DNA of 64,000 nucleotides, taken from the NCBI GenBank assembly GCA_963844175.1, contig CAWJNE010000013.1, positions 62,001 to 126,000 of the forward strand, in the 5' to 3' direction. The stretch is from JALZMG01 sp963844175 (GTDB lineage: Bacteria; Actinomycetota; Acidimicrobiia; Acidimicrobiales; Ilumatobacteraceae). Made by a program: the position numbers and the translations under genes. This document shows positions 35,673 through 43,952 of this stretch, one piece after another (the first letter of the stretch is position 1; each line of letters begins with the position of its first letter). Below the pieces are notes generated by a model. That model was not told where the DNA came from. It saw nothing but the letters and a program-made list of their open reading frames with translations, and made no database searches.

Positions 35673-37034
35673 GTGACCCGTCGGCTCGTCGTCGTGATCC
35701 TGCTGACGGTGGCGGGGACGTTGCTGGTGGCGGGCGTCACGACGGTGCTGATCTCCCGCTGGCAGGCACGCCAGGCGACCGAGTCCGTGCTGCGCGAGCA
35801 GGCCGAGTCGCTGGCCGTCGCCGTCGGCGGCATCGACCCGGCGTTGCCGGCGAGGCAGCAGGCGGCGACCCGGGAGGTGCTGCGTGAGCTCCGTCGGGCG
35901 CTGCGCGTCGACGGGGTCGAGCTCGTGCGGCTTGACGCAGCCGGCGCGCTGGTCGGCACCCTTCCCGACGGCGTCGAGCCGACCGACCTCGACCCGGCCG
36001 CTCTGGCCGCCGGGCGGACGGTCAGCGGCGCCAACGGCTCACTCGTGTTCGCCGCCGCCCCGGACGTGCGCCCGCTCGTGACGATCGTCGCCGTCGTCAC
36101 ACAGCAGGCCACGACGGGTGCCGGGGAGGCGTTGCCGTTCTTCCTCGTCGGCAGCGGGATCACCCTGGCCGTCGGCGCAGCGATTGCCGTCCTCCTCGGC
36201 CGCCGCCTCGCCCGCCCCGTCGACGCCGCAGCCCGTGCGGCGCGTCAGATCGCCGACGGGCACCTGTCGACCCGCCTGCCGGAGCCCCCCGAGGGCAGCG
36301 ACGACGAGCTGGCCGCGTTGACCCGCTCGATCAACGCCATGGCCACCGGCCTCGAACGGTCACGCACGCTGGAGCAGCAGTTCCTGCTCTCGGTCAGCCA
36401 CGACCTGCGCACCCCGTTGACGTCGATCCACGGCTACGCGCTGGCCATCGCCGACGGGACGGCTCCTGACACCGACGCCGCGGCCGAGGTCATCCTCGCC
36501 GAGTCGCAGCGTCTGGAGCGGCTGGTCGCCGACCTCCTCGACCTGGCCCACCTCGACGGTCGGAGCCTGTCGTTGCACCCCGTCGACCACGACGTGCGCG
36601 CCGTCGCGCAGGAGGCCGTCCGTTCCGCCGCAGCGACCAGCGCGCAGGCCGGCGTCGCCGTGGCCGTCACCCCAGGCTCACCACTCATCGTGCACGCCGA
36701 CCCGGCGCGGGTCCACCAGCTGCTCGGCAACCTGCTCGACAACGCCCGCAGGTTCGCCCGGTCGCGCGTCGACGTCCACGTGGCCGGCGAGCAGGATGTA
36801 GCCGTCGTGCGCGTCGACGACGACGGCCCCGGCATCGCGCCGGCCGACCGACCGCACGTGTTCGAACGTCTCTACGTCAGCGGTCGGCAGCCCGTGCGGA
36901 CCGAGGCCGGGTCCGGTCTGGGGCTGGCGATCGTGCGCCAGCTCGCCGAGGCGATGGGCGGGTCGGTGGCCGTCGACGCCGCGCCGCTCGGCGGCGCCCG
37001 GCTCGAGGTCCGACTACCGCTGGCCGGACGGTGA
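35673..37034 (+). CDS. Two-component sensor histidine kinase
   Basis: 453 residues: an N-terminal transmembrane helix (about 5-27), an extracytoplasmic sensor part with EQAESLAVAVGG, a second helix (about 155-177), a HAMP segment (about 178-232), the HisKA box with His243 in SVSHDLRTPLT, the N box LLGNLLDNARR, and G1/G2 boxes DDDGPGIAP and GSGLGLAIV. It phosphorylates the response regulator encoded 83 bases upstream. GTG 35673 is preceded by GGGGGAG. A strong terminator hairpin follows the stop at 37069-37102. Confidence 0.93.
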   Translation: MTRRLVVVILLTVAGTLLVAGVTTVLISRWQARQATESVLREQAESLAVAVGGIDPALPARQQAATREVLRELRRALRVDGVELVRLDAAGALVGTLPDGVEPTDLDPAALAAGRTVSGANGSLVFAAAPDVRPLVTIVAVVTQQATTGAGEALPFFLVGSGITLAVGAAIAVLLGRRLARPVDAAARAARQIADGHLSTRLPEPPEGSDDELAALTRSINAMATGLERSRTLEQQFLLSVSHDLRTPLTSIHGYALAIADGTAPDTDAAAEVILAESQRLERLVADLLDLAHLDGRSLSLHPVDHDVRAVAQEAVRSAAATSAQAGVAVAVTPGSPLIVHADPARVHQLLGNLLDNARRFARSRVDVHVAGEQDVAVVRVDDDGPGIAPADRPHVFERLYVSGRQPVRTEAGSGLGLAIVRQLAEAMGGSVAVDAAPLGGARLEVRLPLAGR

Positions 37035-37068
37035 CGGCGCTCGGCTCGTGCACGGCCGTCCGGACGCG

Positions 37069-37102
37069 GCAGGAGGGAAGCGCGAGTGCGCTCCCCTCCT
37101 GC
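37069..37102 (+). terminator. Terminator-like hairpin after the kinase gene
   Basis: A 15-bp stem with one mismatch (GCAGGAGGG-A-AGCGC / GCGCT-C-CCCTCCTGC) and a 4-base loop begins 34 bases after the kinase stop. No long T tract follows, as usual for high-GC genomes. Confidence 0.75.
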
Positions 37103-37369
37103 ACATTGACTGGGTGCTGGCGAGCCTCGTGATGCCGGGGGGACGAGGTCCGGCGGCTCGGATCAGCGGAAGTTGGCGTGGATTCGCCAGGCGGTCCAGC
37201 CTGCCGGCCTAGCGGCCAACCACCTCCAGGGTCCCATACGAACATTCACTCATGCGGTGGACCACCTCCTTCCTCTGGTGGCACCAGTCAACCACACGTC
37301 GCACACCTCGACACGCCCGGTTCAGCGCCGGCGCACGGGGTCTCCCGGCCGTTCGCGCCGCCCATCACG
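37103..37369. other. 267-base intergenic stretch, no gene recognised
   Basis: Convergent gap between the kinase terminator and the end of the DUF427 gene. Short open frames here show no conserved residues or SD. It contains a small imperfect repeat around GTGGACCACCTC and CTCTGGTGGCACC but nothing I can name. Confidence 0.5.
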
Positions 37370-37876
37370 TCACCAGCGCATGGTGCCGGGTTCGCCCTTG
37401 AAGGGGCCGGCGACCTCGTCGGTGATCCAGCCCCCGTAGAAGCCCCCGGCCTGCGGACGAACGATCTGACCGTCCACCGAGCAGCGATCCATCCGAGCCG
37501 GGTAGAAGGCGACCGCGCCGCGCATGACGGCGAACGGCGGCGTCGGCCGCTCGTACGACCAGGCCGCCGCCTCCTCCGTGCGGCCGTCGGCGACAACGGT
37601 CCAGTAGGTGGCCGGGCCCTTCCACTCGCAGACCGACCCGCTGGCCGAGACCGGGACCAGCACGCCTTCGGCGACGTCTTCGCGCGGCACGTAGTACGAC
37701 GGGGGATGGCTCGTCTCGCAGACCCGCCACGCCCGGCGTGACTCGGCCACGATCAGCCCGCCCAGCTCGACGACGACATGACGATCGGTCTGCTCGAGCG
37801 ACGGTGGGCGGGGGTAGTCCCACACCGACTCCTGACCCGGACCCGGCTCGATGCGTCGAGCGGGAAACGAGCCCAT
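37370..37876 (-). CDS. DUF427 family protein
   Basis: 168 residues with the DUF427 layout: WDYPRPPSLEQTDRHV, a SHPPSYYVPREDV block, CEWKGPATYW (the most conserved motif) and AWSYERPTPPF followed by VAFYPARMD. The domain is a small beta-barrel whose role is not established. ATG 37876 overlaps the stop of the upstream isomerase-family gene (TGATG), so the two are translated together. Confidence 0.85.
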   Translation of the reverse strand: MGSFPARRIEPGPGQESVWDYPRPPSLEQTDRHVVVELGGLIVAESRRAWRVCETSHPPSYYVPREDVAEGVLVPVSASGSVCEWKGPATYWTVVADGRTEEAAAWSYERPTPPFAVMRGAVAFYPARMDRCSVDGQIVRPQAGGFYGGWITDEVAGPFKGEPGTMRW

Positions 37877-38703
37877 CAGATGGTGTAGGCCAGGTTGGCG
37901 ACGATGCGCTCGCCGAGCTCGGTGTCGCCCTCGAGCTCGACCTCGTGGCGCACCGTCGCCGGGTCGACCCGGCCGCCGCCGAGGCGGGCGAACACACCGG
38001 CCGGCAGGCGCACGACGGCGGTCGGTCGGCCGGACAGCTCGTCGACGACCGCCGCCCGCGCTCCTTCGCCGGTCGGCACCTCGACCAAGATCGATCGCGC
38101 CGCCGGTCCGGTGAGCTCGAGGGCCACCTTCGACCCGGGCGGCGCGCCGCCCTTCTTGCCGACGACGAAGCCCATCGCCGCCGCCATCTCGTCGAGCGCC
38201 AGCTCGGCGGCTGGCCCGCCGTCGCCGCCCGGTCGCCCTACCGCGTCGCGCACGTCCTGCTCGTGGAGCCACGTGTCGAACACGCGGATCCGCATGAACC
38301 GGCCGTAAGTGTCCGATCCGGCCGGGGTGAACCCCTCCGCCGACCACGCCGCATCGTCGGTCGCCGCCAGCGCCTCACGACGGCGGGCGACGCGGGCTCG
38401 GAAGGCCGCCAGCACCTCGGCCGGCGCCAGGTCAGCCATCGAGACCACCCAGGCCTCGTTGAACTTCCCGATGTCGTTGCGCACGTGGTCGGCGGCGGTG
38501 ACCTCGACCTCCGGGGCCGAGTCGCCGAGCAGCATCGACTCGGTGCCGATCACGTGAGCGACCACGTCCTGCACCCGCCAGCCCGGCAGTGGGGTCGGGC
38601 GGGCCCAGTCGGCGTCGTCGAGGTCGGCGAGGAGGCCGTCGAGGCGCACCCACACGTCGTCCAGCGCGCCGACCGCCCGGTCTCGGGGCACTTCGGTGCT
38701 CAT
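37876..38703 (-). CDS. Mycothiol-dependent maleylpyruvate isomerase-family (DinB-like) protein
   Basis: 275 residues. The N-terminal metal-binding domain has PLPGWRVQDVVAHVIGTE, with the conserved His in AHV, and the helix FDTWLHEQDVR, whose HEQD supplies further ligands. This pattern defines the actinobacterial MDMPI_N/TIGR03083 group. The C-terminal domain of about 90 residues resembles the SCP-like lipid-binding part of the family. ATG 38703 has GGAAGGA at suitable spacing. Mycothiol use supports an actinobacterial host. The substrate cannot be told; many members act as thiol transferases. Confidence 0.85.
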   Translation of the reverse strand: MSTEVPRDRAVGALDDVWVRLDGLLADLDDADWARPTPLPGWRVQDVVAHVIGTESMLLGDSAPEVEVTAADHVRNDIGKFNEAWVVSMADLAPAEVLAAFRARVARRREALAATDDAAWSAEGFTPAGSDTYGRFMRIRVFDTWLHEQDVRDAVGRPGGDGGPAAELALDEMAAAMGFVVGKKGGAPPGSKVALELTGPAARSILVEVPTGEGARAAVVDELSGRPTAVVRLPAGVFARLGGGRVDPATVRHEVELEGDTELGERIVANLAYTI

Positions 38704-38791
38704 GGAGGTGTCCTTCCGCCGATGCGAGCGACCGAGCGCCAGCGAGGGAGCGGCCGACCTCGGCCTGCGTGGCCGGGGAACGCAATGAACG

Positions 38792-39475
38792 TCATGGCGT
38801 CGGGTTCTGGATCGTGCGCCAGTCGCGGGCCTGTAGGTACGGGCGGAACGTGTCGGCGATGCGGGCCAGATCGGCGGGCGCTTTGGGTCGCTGGATCTCG
38901 TACAGCGTGCCGAACCGCAACCAGTCGCGCACGTGGTCCCACAGGGCGAGGGCCTCGTCGCCAGTGGGCGGGTCGACGACGACGGGCCCGAACAGGCACT
39001 GACCGTCCGGGAAGAACAGCGTGGGCACGCCGAACGCCCCGGCGTCGACGACCTTCTGGTGCTCGGTCCGGACGTCGTCGTGGGTCGACGGGTCGGCCAG
39101 GGCGTCGGCCACCACGGCCGGCCCGTCCAGGCCGAGCTCGGTGAGCAGCGCCTCGGCCACCTCCCGGCGGTGCGGCTGGCGCCCCTCGACGTGCAGCGCC
39201 CGACCGGCCCGCTCGTACCACGCGTCGAGCAGCGCCGGGTCCTTGCGCCGCAGCAGCGCCCCGATGCGCATCATCGACCACCCGTAGGACCAGTCCCGCT
39301 CCCACGGGTGCTTCTTGCCCTCGACCCGGTTGACCTCCTCGAGGCTGAAGAACCGCCAGCGCACCTCGACACCGGTCCGGTCGCGCACTTCGCGCATCCA
39401 TCGGGAGGTCTGGTACGCCCACGGGCACATCACGTCGAAGTGGAAGTCGACGAAGTCGACCTCGACGGGATCCAT
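38792..39475 (-). CDS. DsbA-family (FrnE-like) thioredoxin-fold oxidoreductase
   Basis: 227 residues. VDFHFDVMCPWAYQTSRWM carries a CPWA active site, with only one Cys where classical DsbA has CPHC. This is typical of FrnE/2-hydroxychromene-2-carboxylate-isomerase-like members, which use one thiol or none. GAFGVPTLFFPDGQ contains the cis-Pro motif. ATG 39475 has AGGATGGCGGG immediately upstream. The 88 bases before the isomerase-family gene contain GAGCGA-rich repeat remnants. The biochemical role (isomerase or disulfide chemistry) is undecided. Confidence 0.85.
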   Translation of the reverse strand: MDPVEVDFVDFHFDVMCPWAYQTSRWMREVRDRTGVEVRWRFFSLEEVNRVEGKKHPWERDWSYGWSMMRIGALLRRKDPALLDAWYERAGRALHVEGRQPHRREVAEALLTELGLDGPAVVADALADPSTHDDVRTEHQKVVDAGAFGVPTLFFPDGQCLFGPVVVDPPTGDEALALWDHVRDWLRFGTLYEIQRPKAPADLARIADTFRPYLQARDWRTIQNPTP

Positions 39476-39521
39476 CCCGCCATCCTGGTCGACGGCCACG
39501 GGCGACGGATCAGCGGCCGAC

Positions 39522-39992
39522 TCAGCGCAGGTCGGTGACGTCGTCGCCTGGCGCTTGCGGACCGACGGCGCCGATGGCGTCGAGGTACTCGAGGTGCGCC
39601 TCCACGACCACGACGGCGTCGACATCGTCGAGCAGCTCGACCTCGCCCCGCTCGGCCTCGCCGAGCAGGTAGCCGGTCAACGTGTCCTCGTCGATCACGG
39701 TCGGCGTGAGGATGTCCTGGCGACGGTCGATCACGTCGACGGGTTGGAGGCCCTGGGCGTGCAGCCAACGGAGGTGGAAGACCAGCAGTTGCTCCAGCTC
39801 AACAGGCGTCAGGCGGGCCTGCGTCTCGGCCGGCACCCGGTCGGCGACGAAGTCGACGGCCTCGTCGAGGCGGTAGACGACGCGCGGCGCGACGGCGTCG
39901 AGCCGGTGCGCCTCCCGGCCGACGACCACGGCGGCGATGACGAAGACAGTGATGGCGGCGATCACCGCGAACACCCAGGTCACCGGCTCCAT
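39522..39992 (-). CDS. Membrane-anchored protein of unknown function
   Basis: 156 residues. One N-terminal helix (VTWVFAVIAAITVFVIAAVVV) is followed by a cytoplasmic domain with RLDEAVDFVADRVP, LEQLLVFHLRWLHAQG and an acidic end. No catalytic motif is seen. It starts at ATG 39992; 84 bases without a gene separate it from the next minus-strand gene upstream. The family is not recognised beyond being plausible and fully open. Confidence 0.65.
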   Translation of the reverse strand: MEPVTWVFAVIAAITVFVIAAVVVGREAHRLDAVAPRVVYRLDEAVDFVADRVPAETQARLTPVELEQLLVFHLRWLHAQGLQPVDVIDRRQDILTPTVIDEDTLTGYLLGEAERGEVELLDDVDAVVVVEAHLEYLDAIGAVGPQAPGDDVTDLR

Positions 39993-40076
39993 CGCCCGCC
40001 AACCCTACGAGCGCCGGCGGTGCCGTCCGCTCGACGCACCCTGGACCGGCTCCGTCACCCGGGCGGGACAGATGCC

Positions 40077-40583
40077 TCACACGGCGCTCGGGTGGCGGGC
40101 GCGGGCCAGTGCCGCCCGCGTCGGGCCGAGGCTGAAGTCGTCGATGCGCCGACCGAGGTCCGAACGCGACCGTCGCAGCCGGCCGTCCAGCAGCCGCTCG
40201 TATTCCGCCAGCCCGTGGGCGCCGAGCAGGTCGGCGTAGCGCTCGGGAGCGCCGACGAGGGCGTGCAGGTTGGAGTCGACCTCGGCGCGGAACAGCCACC
40301 TGGCCAGCTCGACCGCATCGGGTCGAGCCATGACGCAGGCGCGGCGGTGCACCTCGTCGAGCCGGACGACGAGCTCGTCGAGCGTCTCCACGTCGTCGAT
40401 GTCCGGCGAGCTGGTGTCGAGGCGGACGAGCGCCTGCCGGCACAGCTCGACCACCGCATCGGCGTCGCCCTGGTCGAGGACCGCCTCGATCTCGTCGATG
40501 ACCTCGTGCACGGGCGTCGACCAGCTGGTCGGGCGCGAGCGGACCGGGAAGGGGATGACCGTGGCGTTCATGGGGACGAGCAT
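40077..40583 (-). CDS. Conserved-looking soluble protein of unknown function
   Basis: 168 residues, mostly helical, with VHEVIDEIEAVLDQGDADAV, HRRACVMARPDAVELARWLF and LLDGRLRRSRSDLGRRIDDF. Alternative starts are ATG 40583 and ATG 40571. No signal, membrane helix or catalytic motif is visible. It lies between an acyl-CoA dehydrogenase gene and a membrane protein gene on the same strand, which does not suggest a function. Confidence 0.6.
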   Translation of the reverse strand: MLVPMNATVIPFPVRSRPTSWSTPVHEVIDEIEAVLDQGDADAVVELCRQALVRLDTSSPDIDDVETLDELVVRLDEVHRRACVMARPDAVELARWLFRAEVDSNLHALVGAPERYADLLGAHGLAEYERLLDGRLRRSRSDLGRRIDDFSLGPTRAALARARHPSAV

Positions 40584-40632
40584 GAACGCGGGGTGTCATG
40601 GCTCCCGGCGCGGCGCGCCGGGAGCCGTGTCC

Positions 40633-41748
40633 TCACAGGCCGATGCGCTGGGCGAGCAGCTCGCGGTGGTAGGTCGGATCACCGAACAGCAGCTCGGAGC
40701 TCTTGGCCCGCTTGAAGTACAGGTGGGCGGGGTGCTCCCAGGTGAAACCGATGCCGCCGTGGATCTGGATGTTCTCGGCCGCGGCGTGGAAGTACGCCTC
40801 GGAGCAGTAGGCCTTGGCCAGCGACGCCACGGACGGCAGCTCGTCGTTCATCTCGCTGGCGCACCACATGCCGTAGTACGCCGCCGATTTGGCCGACTCG
40901 ACCTCCAGCAGCATGTCTGCGCACTTGTGCTTGATCGCCTGGAACGACCCGATCGGGCGTCCGAACTGCACACGCACCTTGGCGTACTCGACGGCCATGT
41001 CGAGCACCTTCTGAGCACCGCCGACCTCCTCCGCGGCGAGCCCGACGGCGACGAGGTCGAGCACGCTCGACAGCGTCGCCCAGCCCTCCCCGTCGGTGCC
41101 GACGAGGCGGGCCGGGGTCCCGTCGAAGTCGAGCTTGGCCTGCTTGCGGGTCTGGTCCATCGTCGACAGCGCCGTGCGGGTCAGCCCGGAGGCGTCCCCC
41201 TCGACGGCGAACAGGCTGACGCCCTTCGGCGTGCGGGCGGCGACGAGGATCAGGTTGGCGGTGTGCCCGTCGAGGACGAAGCTCTTGGCGCCGGTCAGCG
41301 TCCACGAGTCGCCGTCCGCCGTGGCCTCCATCGTGATCCCGGCCTCGTCCCACTTGCCGGACGGCTCGGTGAAGGCGACGGTGGCGATCGTCTCACCGCT
41401 GGCGATTCCGGGGAGGAAGTCCTTCTTCGCCGCGTCGTCACCGCTCAGCAGCAGCGTGTTGGCGGCGAGCACGACGGTCGAGAAGAACGGCGCACAGAGC
41501 AGCGAGCGACCCATCTCCTCGAGCACGATGCCGAGCTCGACGAAGCTGTAGCCGGAGCCGCCGAACTCCTCGGGGACGTGCAGCCCCTGGAGGCCCATCT
41601 GCTCGGCCATCTGCGACCACACGGCCGTGTCGTAGCCGGACTCGGTCTCCATCTGCTCGCGCACGGCGGACTCGGGGCTCTTGGAGTCGAGGAAGGCGCG
41701 GACGGTCTTGCGCAGCTCGTCCTGCTCATCGGTGAAGGCGAAGTTCAT
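40633..41748 (-). CDS. Acyl-CoA dehydrogenase family protein
   Basis: 371 residues with the ACAD fold: an N-terminal helical domain from FAFTDEQDELRKTVRAFLDS, the beta-domain with VAFTEPSG and LTGAKSFVLDG, and the C-terminal bundle with QFGRPIGSFQAIKH and QIHGGIGFTWEHPAHLYF. The helix ending FKRAKSSELLFGDP is like mycobacterial FadE-type enzymes of sterol or long-chain oxidation, in which catalytic subunits pair with a second ACAD. No obvious catalytic Glu is seen in the usual place, so it might be the non-catalytic partner. ATG 41748 is preferred; ATG 41757 is an alternative. Confidence 0.88.
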   Translation of the reverse strand: MNFAFTDEQDELRKTVRAFLDSKSPESAVREQMETESGYDTAVWSQMAEQMGLQGLHVPEEFGGSGYSFVELGIVLEEMGRSLLCAPFFSTVVLAANTLLLSGDDAAKKDFLPGIASGETIATVAFTEPSGKWDEAGITMEATADGDSWTLTGAKSFVLDGHTANLILVAARTPKGVSLFAVEGDASGLTRTALSTMDQTRKQAKLDFDGTPARLVGTDGEGWATLSSVLDLVAVGLAAEEVGGAQKVLDMAVEYAKVRVQFGRPIGSFQAIKHKCADMLLEVESAKSAAYYGMWCASEMNDELPSVASLAKAYCSEAYFHAAAENIQIHGGIGFTWEHPAHLYFKRAKSSELLFGDPTYHRELLAQRIGL

Positions 41749-41792
41749 GGCGCCCATCGTGGCCGGTCTTGACGCGCTCGCGCCAACCTGCT

Positions 41793-41807
41793 TGTGTACA
41801 CATGTGT
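41793..41807. promoter_or_regulatory. Overlapping palindromes at the antitoxin start (probable autoregulatory operator)
   Basis: Two 10-bp perfect palindromes overlap: TGTGTACACA (41793-41802) and ACACATGTGT (41798-41807). They cover the GTG start of the antitoxin gene. Toxin-antitoxin operons are commonly repressed by antitoxin binding at such sites, so this is a likely operator. Confidence 0.55.
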
Positions 41808-42076
41808 CCACGTCGACGACCGTGCGCGCGCTGCGCGCCGACCTGGCCGCAGCCATCCGCCGCGCCGGCGAGGGCGACCGCATCGTGGTCACCGTCGGCG
41901 GTCGGCCGACCGCGCTGCTGTCCGCCCTCGATGAGCAGGCGCCCGACCTCGACCGGTTGATCGCCGCCGGAGCCGTGCTGCCGCCGCGCCGGACGAGCAC
42001 CTGGCGCCCACCCTCGCCGATCGCCGTCTGGTCCGGCGTGCGCCTCGACCGCGCCCTCGTCGAGCTGCGCGGATGA
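41804..42076 (+). CDS. Type II antitoxin (Phd/YefM-like)
   Basis: 90 residues. The N-terminal part (TVRALRADLAAAIRRAGEGD, then RIVVTVGGRPTALLSAL) has the strand-helix-helix layout and VVTVGGRPTA segment of Phd/YefM antitoxins (usual form: hxITrhGkpvAxLV). The C-terminal half is basic and flexible, as expected for a toxin-neutralising tail. GTG 41804 sits within the palindromic operator. The stop overlaps the toxin ATG (ATGA), showing coupled translation. Confidence 0.75.
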   Translation: MSTSTTVRALRADLAAAIRRAGEGDRIVVTVGGRPTALLSALDEQAPDLDRLIAAGAVLPPRRTSTWRPPSPIAVWSGVRLDRALVELRG

Positions 42077-42477
42077 GCGTGGCGCTCGACACGTCGGCGC
42101 TGCTGGCGCTGGGGATCGACGGGCCGGCCCGGGCGATCGTGGTGGCGGCGATGGTCGAAGATCCGGTGTGGTCGGCATCGGCGCTCGCCCTGACCGAGGC
42201 GCTGCCGACCATCGATCGGCTGACCGACGTGGACGTGCTGCGCGGCGACCTGGAGGACGCCGTGCGGCTGACGTGGGACCACCTGCACGTGGTCCCGGTC
42301 GATCAGCGCTGCCTCGATGCGGCGGCGACGCTCGCCAGAGCGCAACCGGTGCGCCTGGCGAGCGCCGTCCACCTGACCGCCGCAGTCCGCATGCCACCGC
42401 CGGTGCGGTTCGTCACGTTCGATCCCGGTCAGATCGGCGTCGCCCTCGCCATCGGCCTCGACGTCGTCTCGGCGTGA
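42073..42477 (+). CDS. vapC: VapC-like PIN-domain toxin
   Basis: 134 residues. The PIN fold is indicated by VALDTSALLAL (Asp6), LTEAL (Glu42) and FVTFDPGQ (Asp117). Where most VapC toxins have an Asp in a DAxHLA helix, this protein has Ser (LASAVHL, residue 98), so the Mg2+ site may be weakened. VapC toxins are RNases that cut tRNA or rRNA. ATG 42073 overlaps the antitoxin stop. The pair lies in reverse orientation to its upstream neighbour and could be a mobile or addictive module, but no flanking repeats are seen. Confidence 0.75.
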   Translation: MSVALDTSALLALGIDGPARAIVVAAMVEDPVWSASALALTEALPTIDRLTDVDVLRGDLEDAVRLTWDHLHVVPVDQRCLDAAATLARAQPVRLASAVHLTAAVRMPPPVRFVTFDPGQIGVALAIGLDVVSA

Positions 42478-42568
42478 CGTGACCGATCTCCTCGTCCGCG
42501 ATGTGGTGGCGGAGCGACCAATCTGCGGACGATGACGACGAGTCGGGCGGACTGGCACACTGGATCGC

Positions 42569-43198
42569 ATGGCTGCCGGCTCCACGCACACCCTCCACTG
42601 GGTCAACGCCGACGTCGAGGTCCACAAGGTGGTCGTCGGCCCGTACGACAACAACGTCTTCGTGGTGCGCTGCCGGCGCACCGGCGACGCCGTGCTGATC
42701 GATGCCGCCAACGAACACGAGCAGCTGCTCGAGCTGTGCCAGCGGCTCGGGGTGCGCCGGGTCCTCGAGACCCACGGTCACTGGGACCACATCCAGGCCG
42801 TGCCGGCGATCCGGGAGGCCGGCTACGAGGTGGCGGTCACCAAGCTCGACGCGCCGAAGCTGAAGGACGTCGGCTACGACGTCTTCCTCGACGATGCCGA
42901 GGTCATCGAGGTCGGCCGGTTGCGCCTCGACGCGATCCACAACCCCGGCCACACACCCGGATCGATCTCGTTCGCCGTGCGCGACACGCCGCTGCTGTTC
43001 ACGGGCGACACCCTGTTCCCCGGCGGCCCCGGCAACACGAGCTTCGACGACGCCGACTTCCCCACCATCATCGGCTCGATCGAGCGCCGACTGTTCACGT
43101 TCCCGGACACCACCGTCGTGCTCCCCGGCCACGGCGTCGACACGACGATCGGCGCCGAGCGACCGCACCTCGACGAGTGGATCGCCCGCGGTTGGTGA
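42569..43198 (+). CDS. MBL-fold metallo-hydrolase (glyoxalase II-like)
   Basis: 209 residues. THGHWDHIQA supplies the HxHxDH zinc motif (about 69-74), NPGHTPGS the third His loop, LFTGDTLFPGG the bridging Asp and VLPGHG the last His. The short size and this spacing fit hydroxyacylglutathione-hydrolase-like proteins, several of which act on mycothiol conjugates or persulfides in actinobacteria (family knowledge). ATG 42569 is the first start after a 91-base gap. Downstream genes follow with 4-base overlaps. Confidence 0.88.
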   Translation: MAAGSTHTLHWVNADVEVHKVVVGPYDNNVFVVRCRRTGDAVLIDAANEHEQLLELCQRLGVRRVLETHGHWDHIQAVPAIREAGYEVAVTKLDAPKLKDVGYDVFLDDAEVIEVGRLRLDAIHNPGHTPGSISFAVRDTPLLFTGDTLFPGGPGNTSFDDADFPTIIGSIERRLFTFPDTTVVLPGHGVDTTIGAERPHLDEWIARGW

Positions 43199-43275
43199 GT
43201 GATCAGCCACCGCCAGTGGCGGCCCCCTCCGGCGGGCGCCGCCACCTGCTGGTCGACGGTCTCGCCGACCGGTGA
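43195..43275 (+). CDS. Possible 26-residue coupled micro-ORF
   Basis: GTG 43195 overlaps the stop of the MBL gene (GTGA) and its own stop overlaps the GTG of the next gene (GTGA). The encoded peptide starts with VSDQPPPV and ends LVDGLADR, with GC-rich third positions. The double 4-base overlap is what real cotranslated genes show in this genome, but the sequence is too short to recognise and could be a coupling device or chance. Confidence 0.3.
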   Translation: MSDQPPPVAAPSGGRRHLLVDGLADR

Positions 43276-43952
43276 GCGAGCGCGCGGTCGAGCGGTCCAG
43301 CCCCCTCGCCGATGACGACGTCCCGCCCCGCCGGCCGCTGTGGCCGGTCGTGCTGGCGGCGGGGATCGTGGTCGCCACCGTGGCCGTGGCGGGCGCGATC
43401 ACGTGGCAGGCGTTCGACGGTGCCGACGACACGACGCCGGCACTCGAAACGTCCGCCGCCGCCGAGGGCTTGGCGGCGACCCTCGCCACCGACGAGCTCG
43501 CCGGCTGCCCGATGGGCGACGGGCTGCTCGGCCAGGTGGCGACGGCGCTCGGCGGCGACGACCTCGCCGTCCTGGTCGCCGACGGCGACGTCACCGTCGA
43601 GCCGTCCATCGGCGCTCCGGTCGGGTCGACGGGCGCGGCGAGCGTCACCTGCGTCGCGTCGAGCGATGGCCAACGGCTCGGCGTCACCGTGTCGCCGGCG
43701 CCGACAGACGCCGTCGTGGTGCTGCGCGCCGAACCGGGCGCTCCGGCGTGGGACGGCCTGGGCAGCGCGAACGGCGGGTCGTACCTCGGTCGGTGCGGGG
43801 GCGACGACGGGTGCGCCGTCCTGTGGTACGACGACCGCCTGCTGGCGATGATCGAGGTCACCGGGCCGGCCGCCGGCCGCGTCGACGTCGAGCAGGTGCA
43901 GGCCGTGCTGGCCGCCGCGCTGCCGACCGTGATCGGAGCACTGGCGCCATGA
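43272..43952 (+). CDS. Membrane-anchored protein of unknown function
   Basis: 226 residues. A basic N-terminus with PPRRPLWPVVLAAGIV leads into a single transmembrane helix (about 23-46). The rest is an extracytoplasmic, Ala/Asp/Gly-rich domain with Cys residues at GCPMGDG, VTCVAS and RCGGDDGC, which may form disulfides. No family is recognised. GTG 43272 overlaps the preceding micro-ORF and its stop overlaps the ATG of the next gene. Confidence 0.65.
   Translation: MSERAVERSSPLADDDVPPRRPLWPVVLAAGIVVATVAVAGAITWQAFDGADDTTPALETSAAAEGLAATLATDELAGCPMGDGLLGQVATALGGDDLAVLVADGDVTVEPSIGAPVGSTGAASVTCVASSDGQRLGVTVSPAPTDAVVVLRAEPGAPAWDGLGSANGGSYLGRCGGDDGCAVLWYDDRLLAMIEVTGPAAGRVDVEQVQAVLAAALPTVIGALAP

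Noticed and set aside
37173..37439. Small plus-strand ORFs in the gap after the sensor kinase
   Set aside because: No SD or conserved composition; they run into the antisense of the DUF427 gene.
41804..42477. VapBC pair as part of a larger mobile island
   Set aside because: No flanking repeats, integrase or clear composition change.
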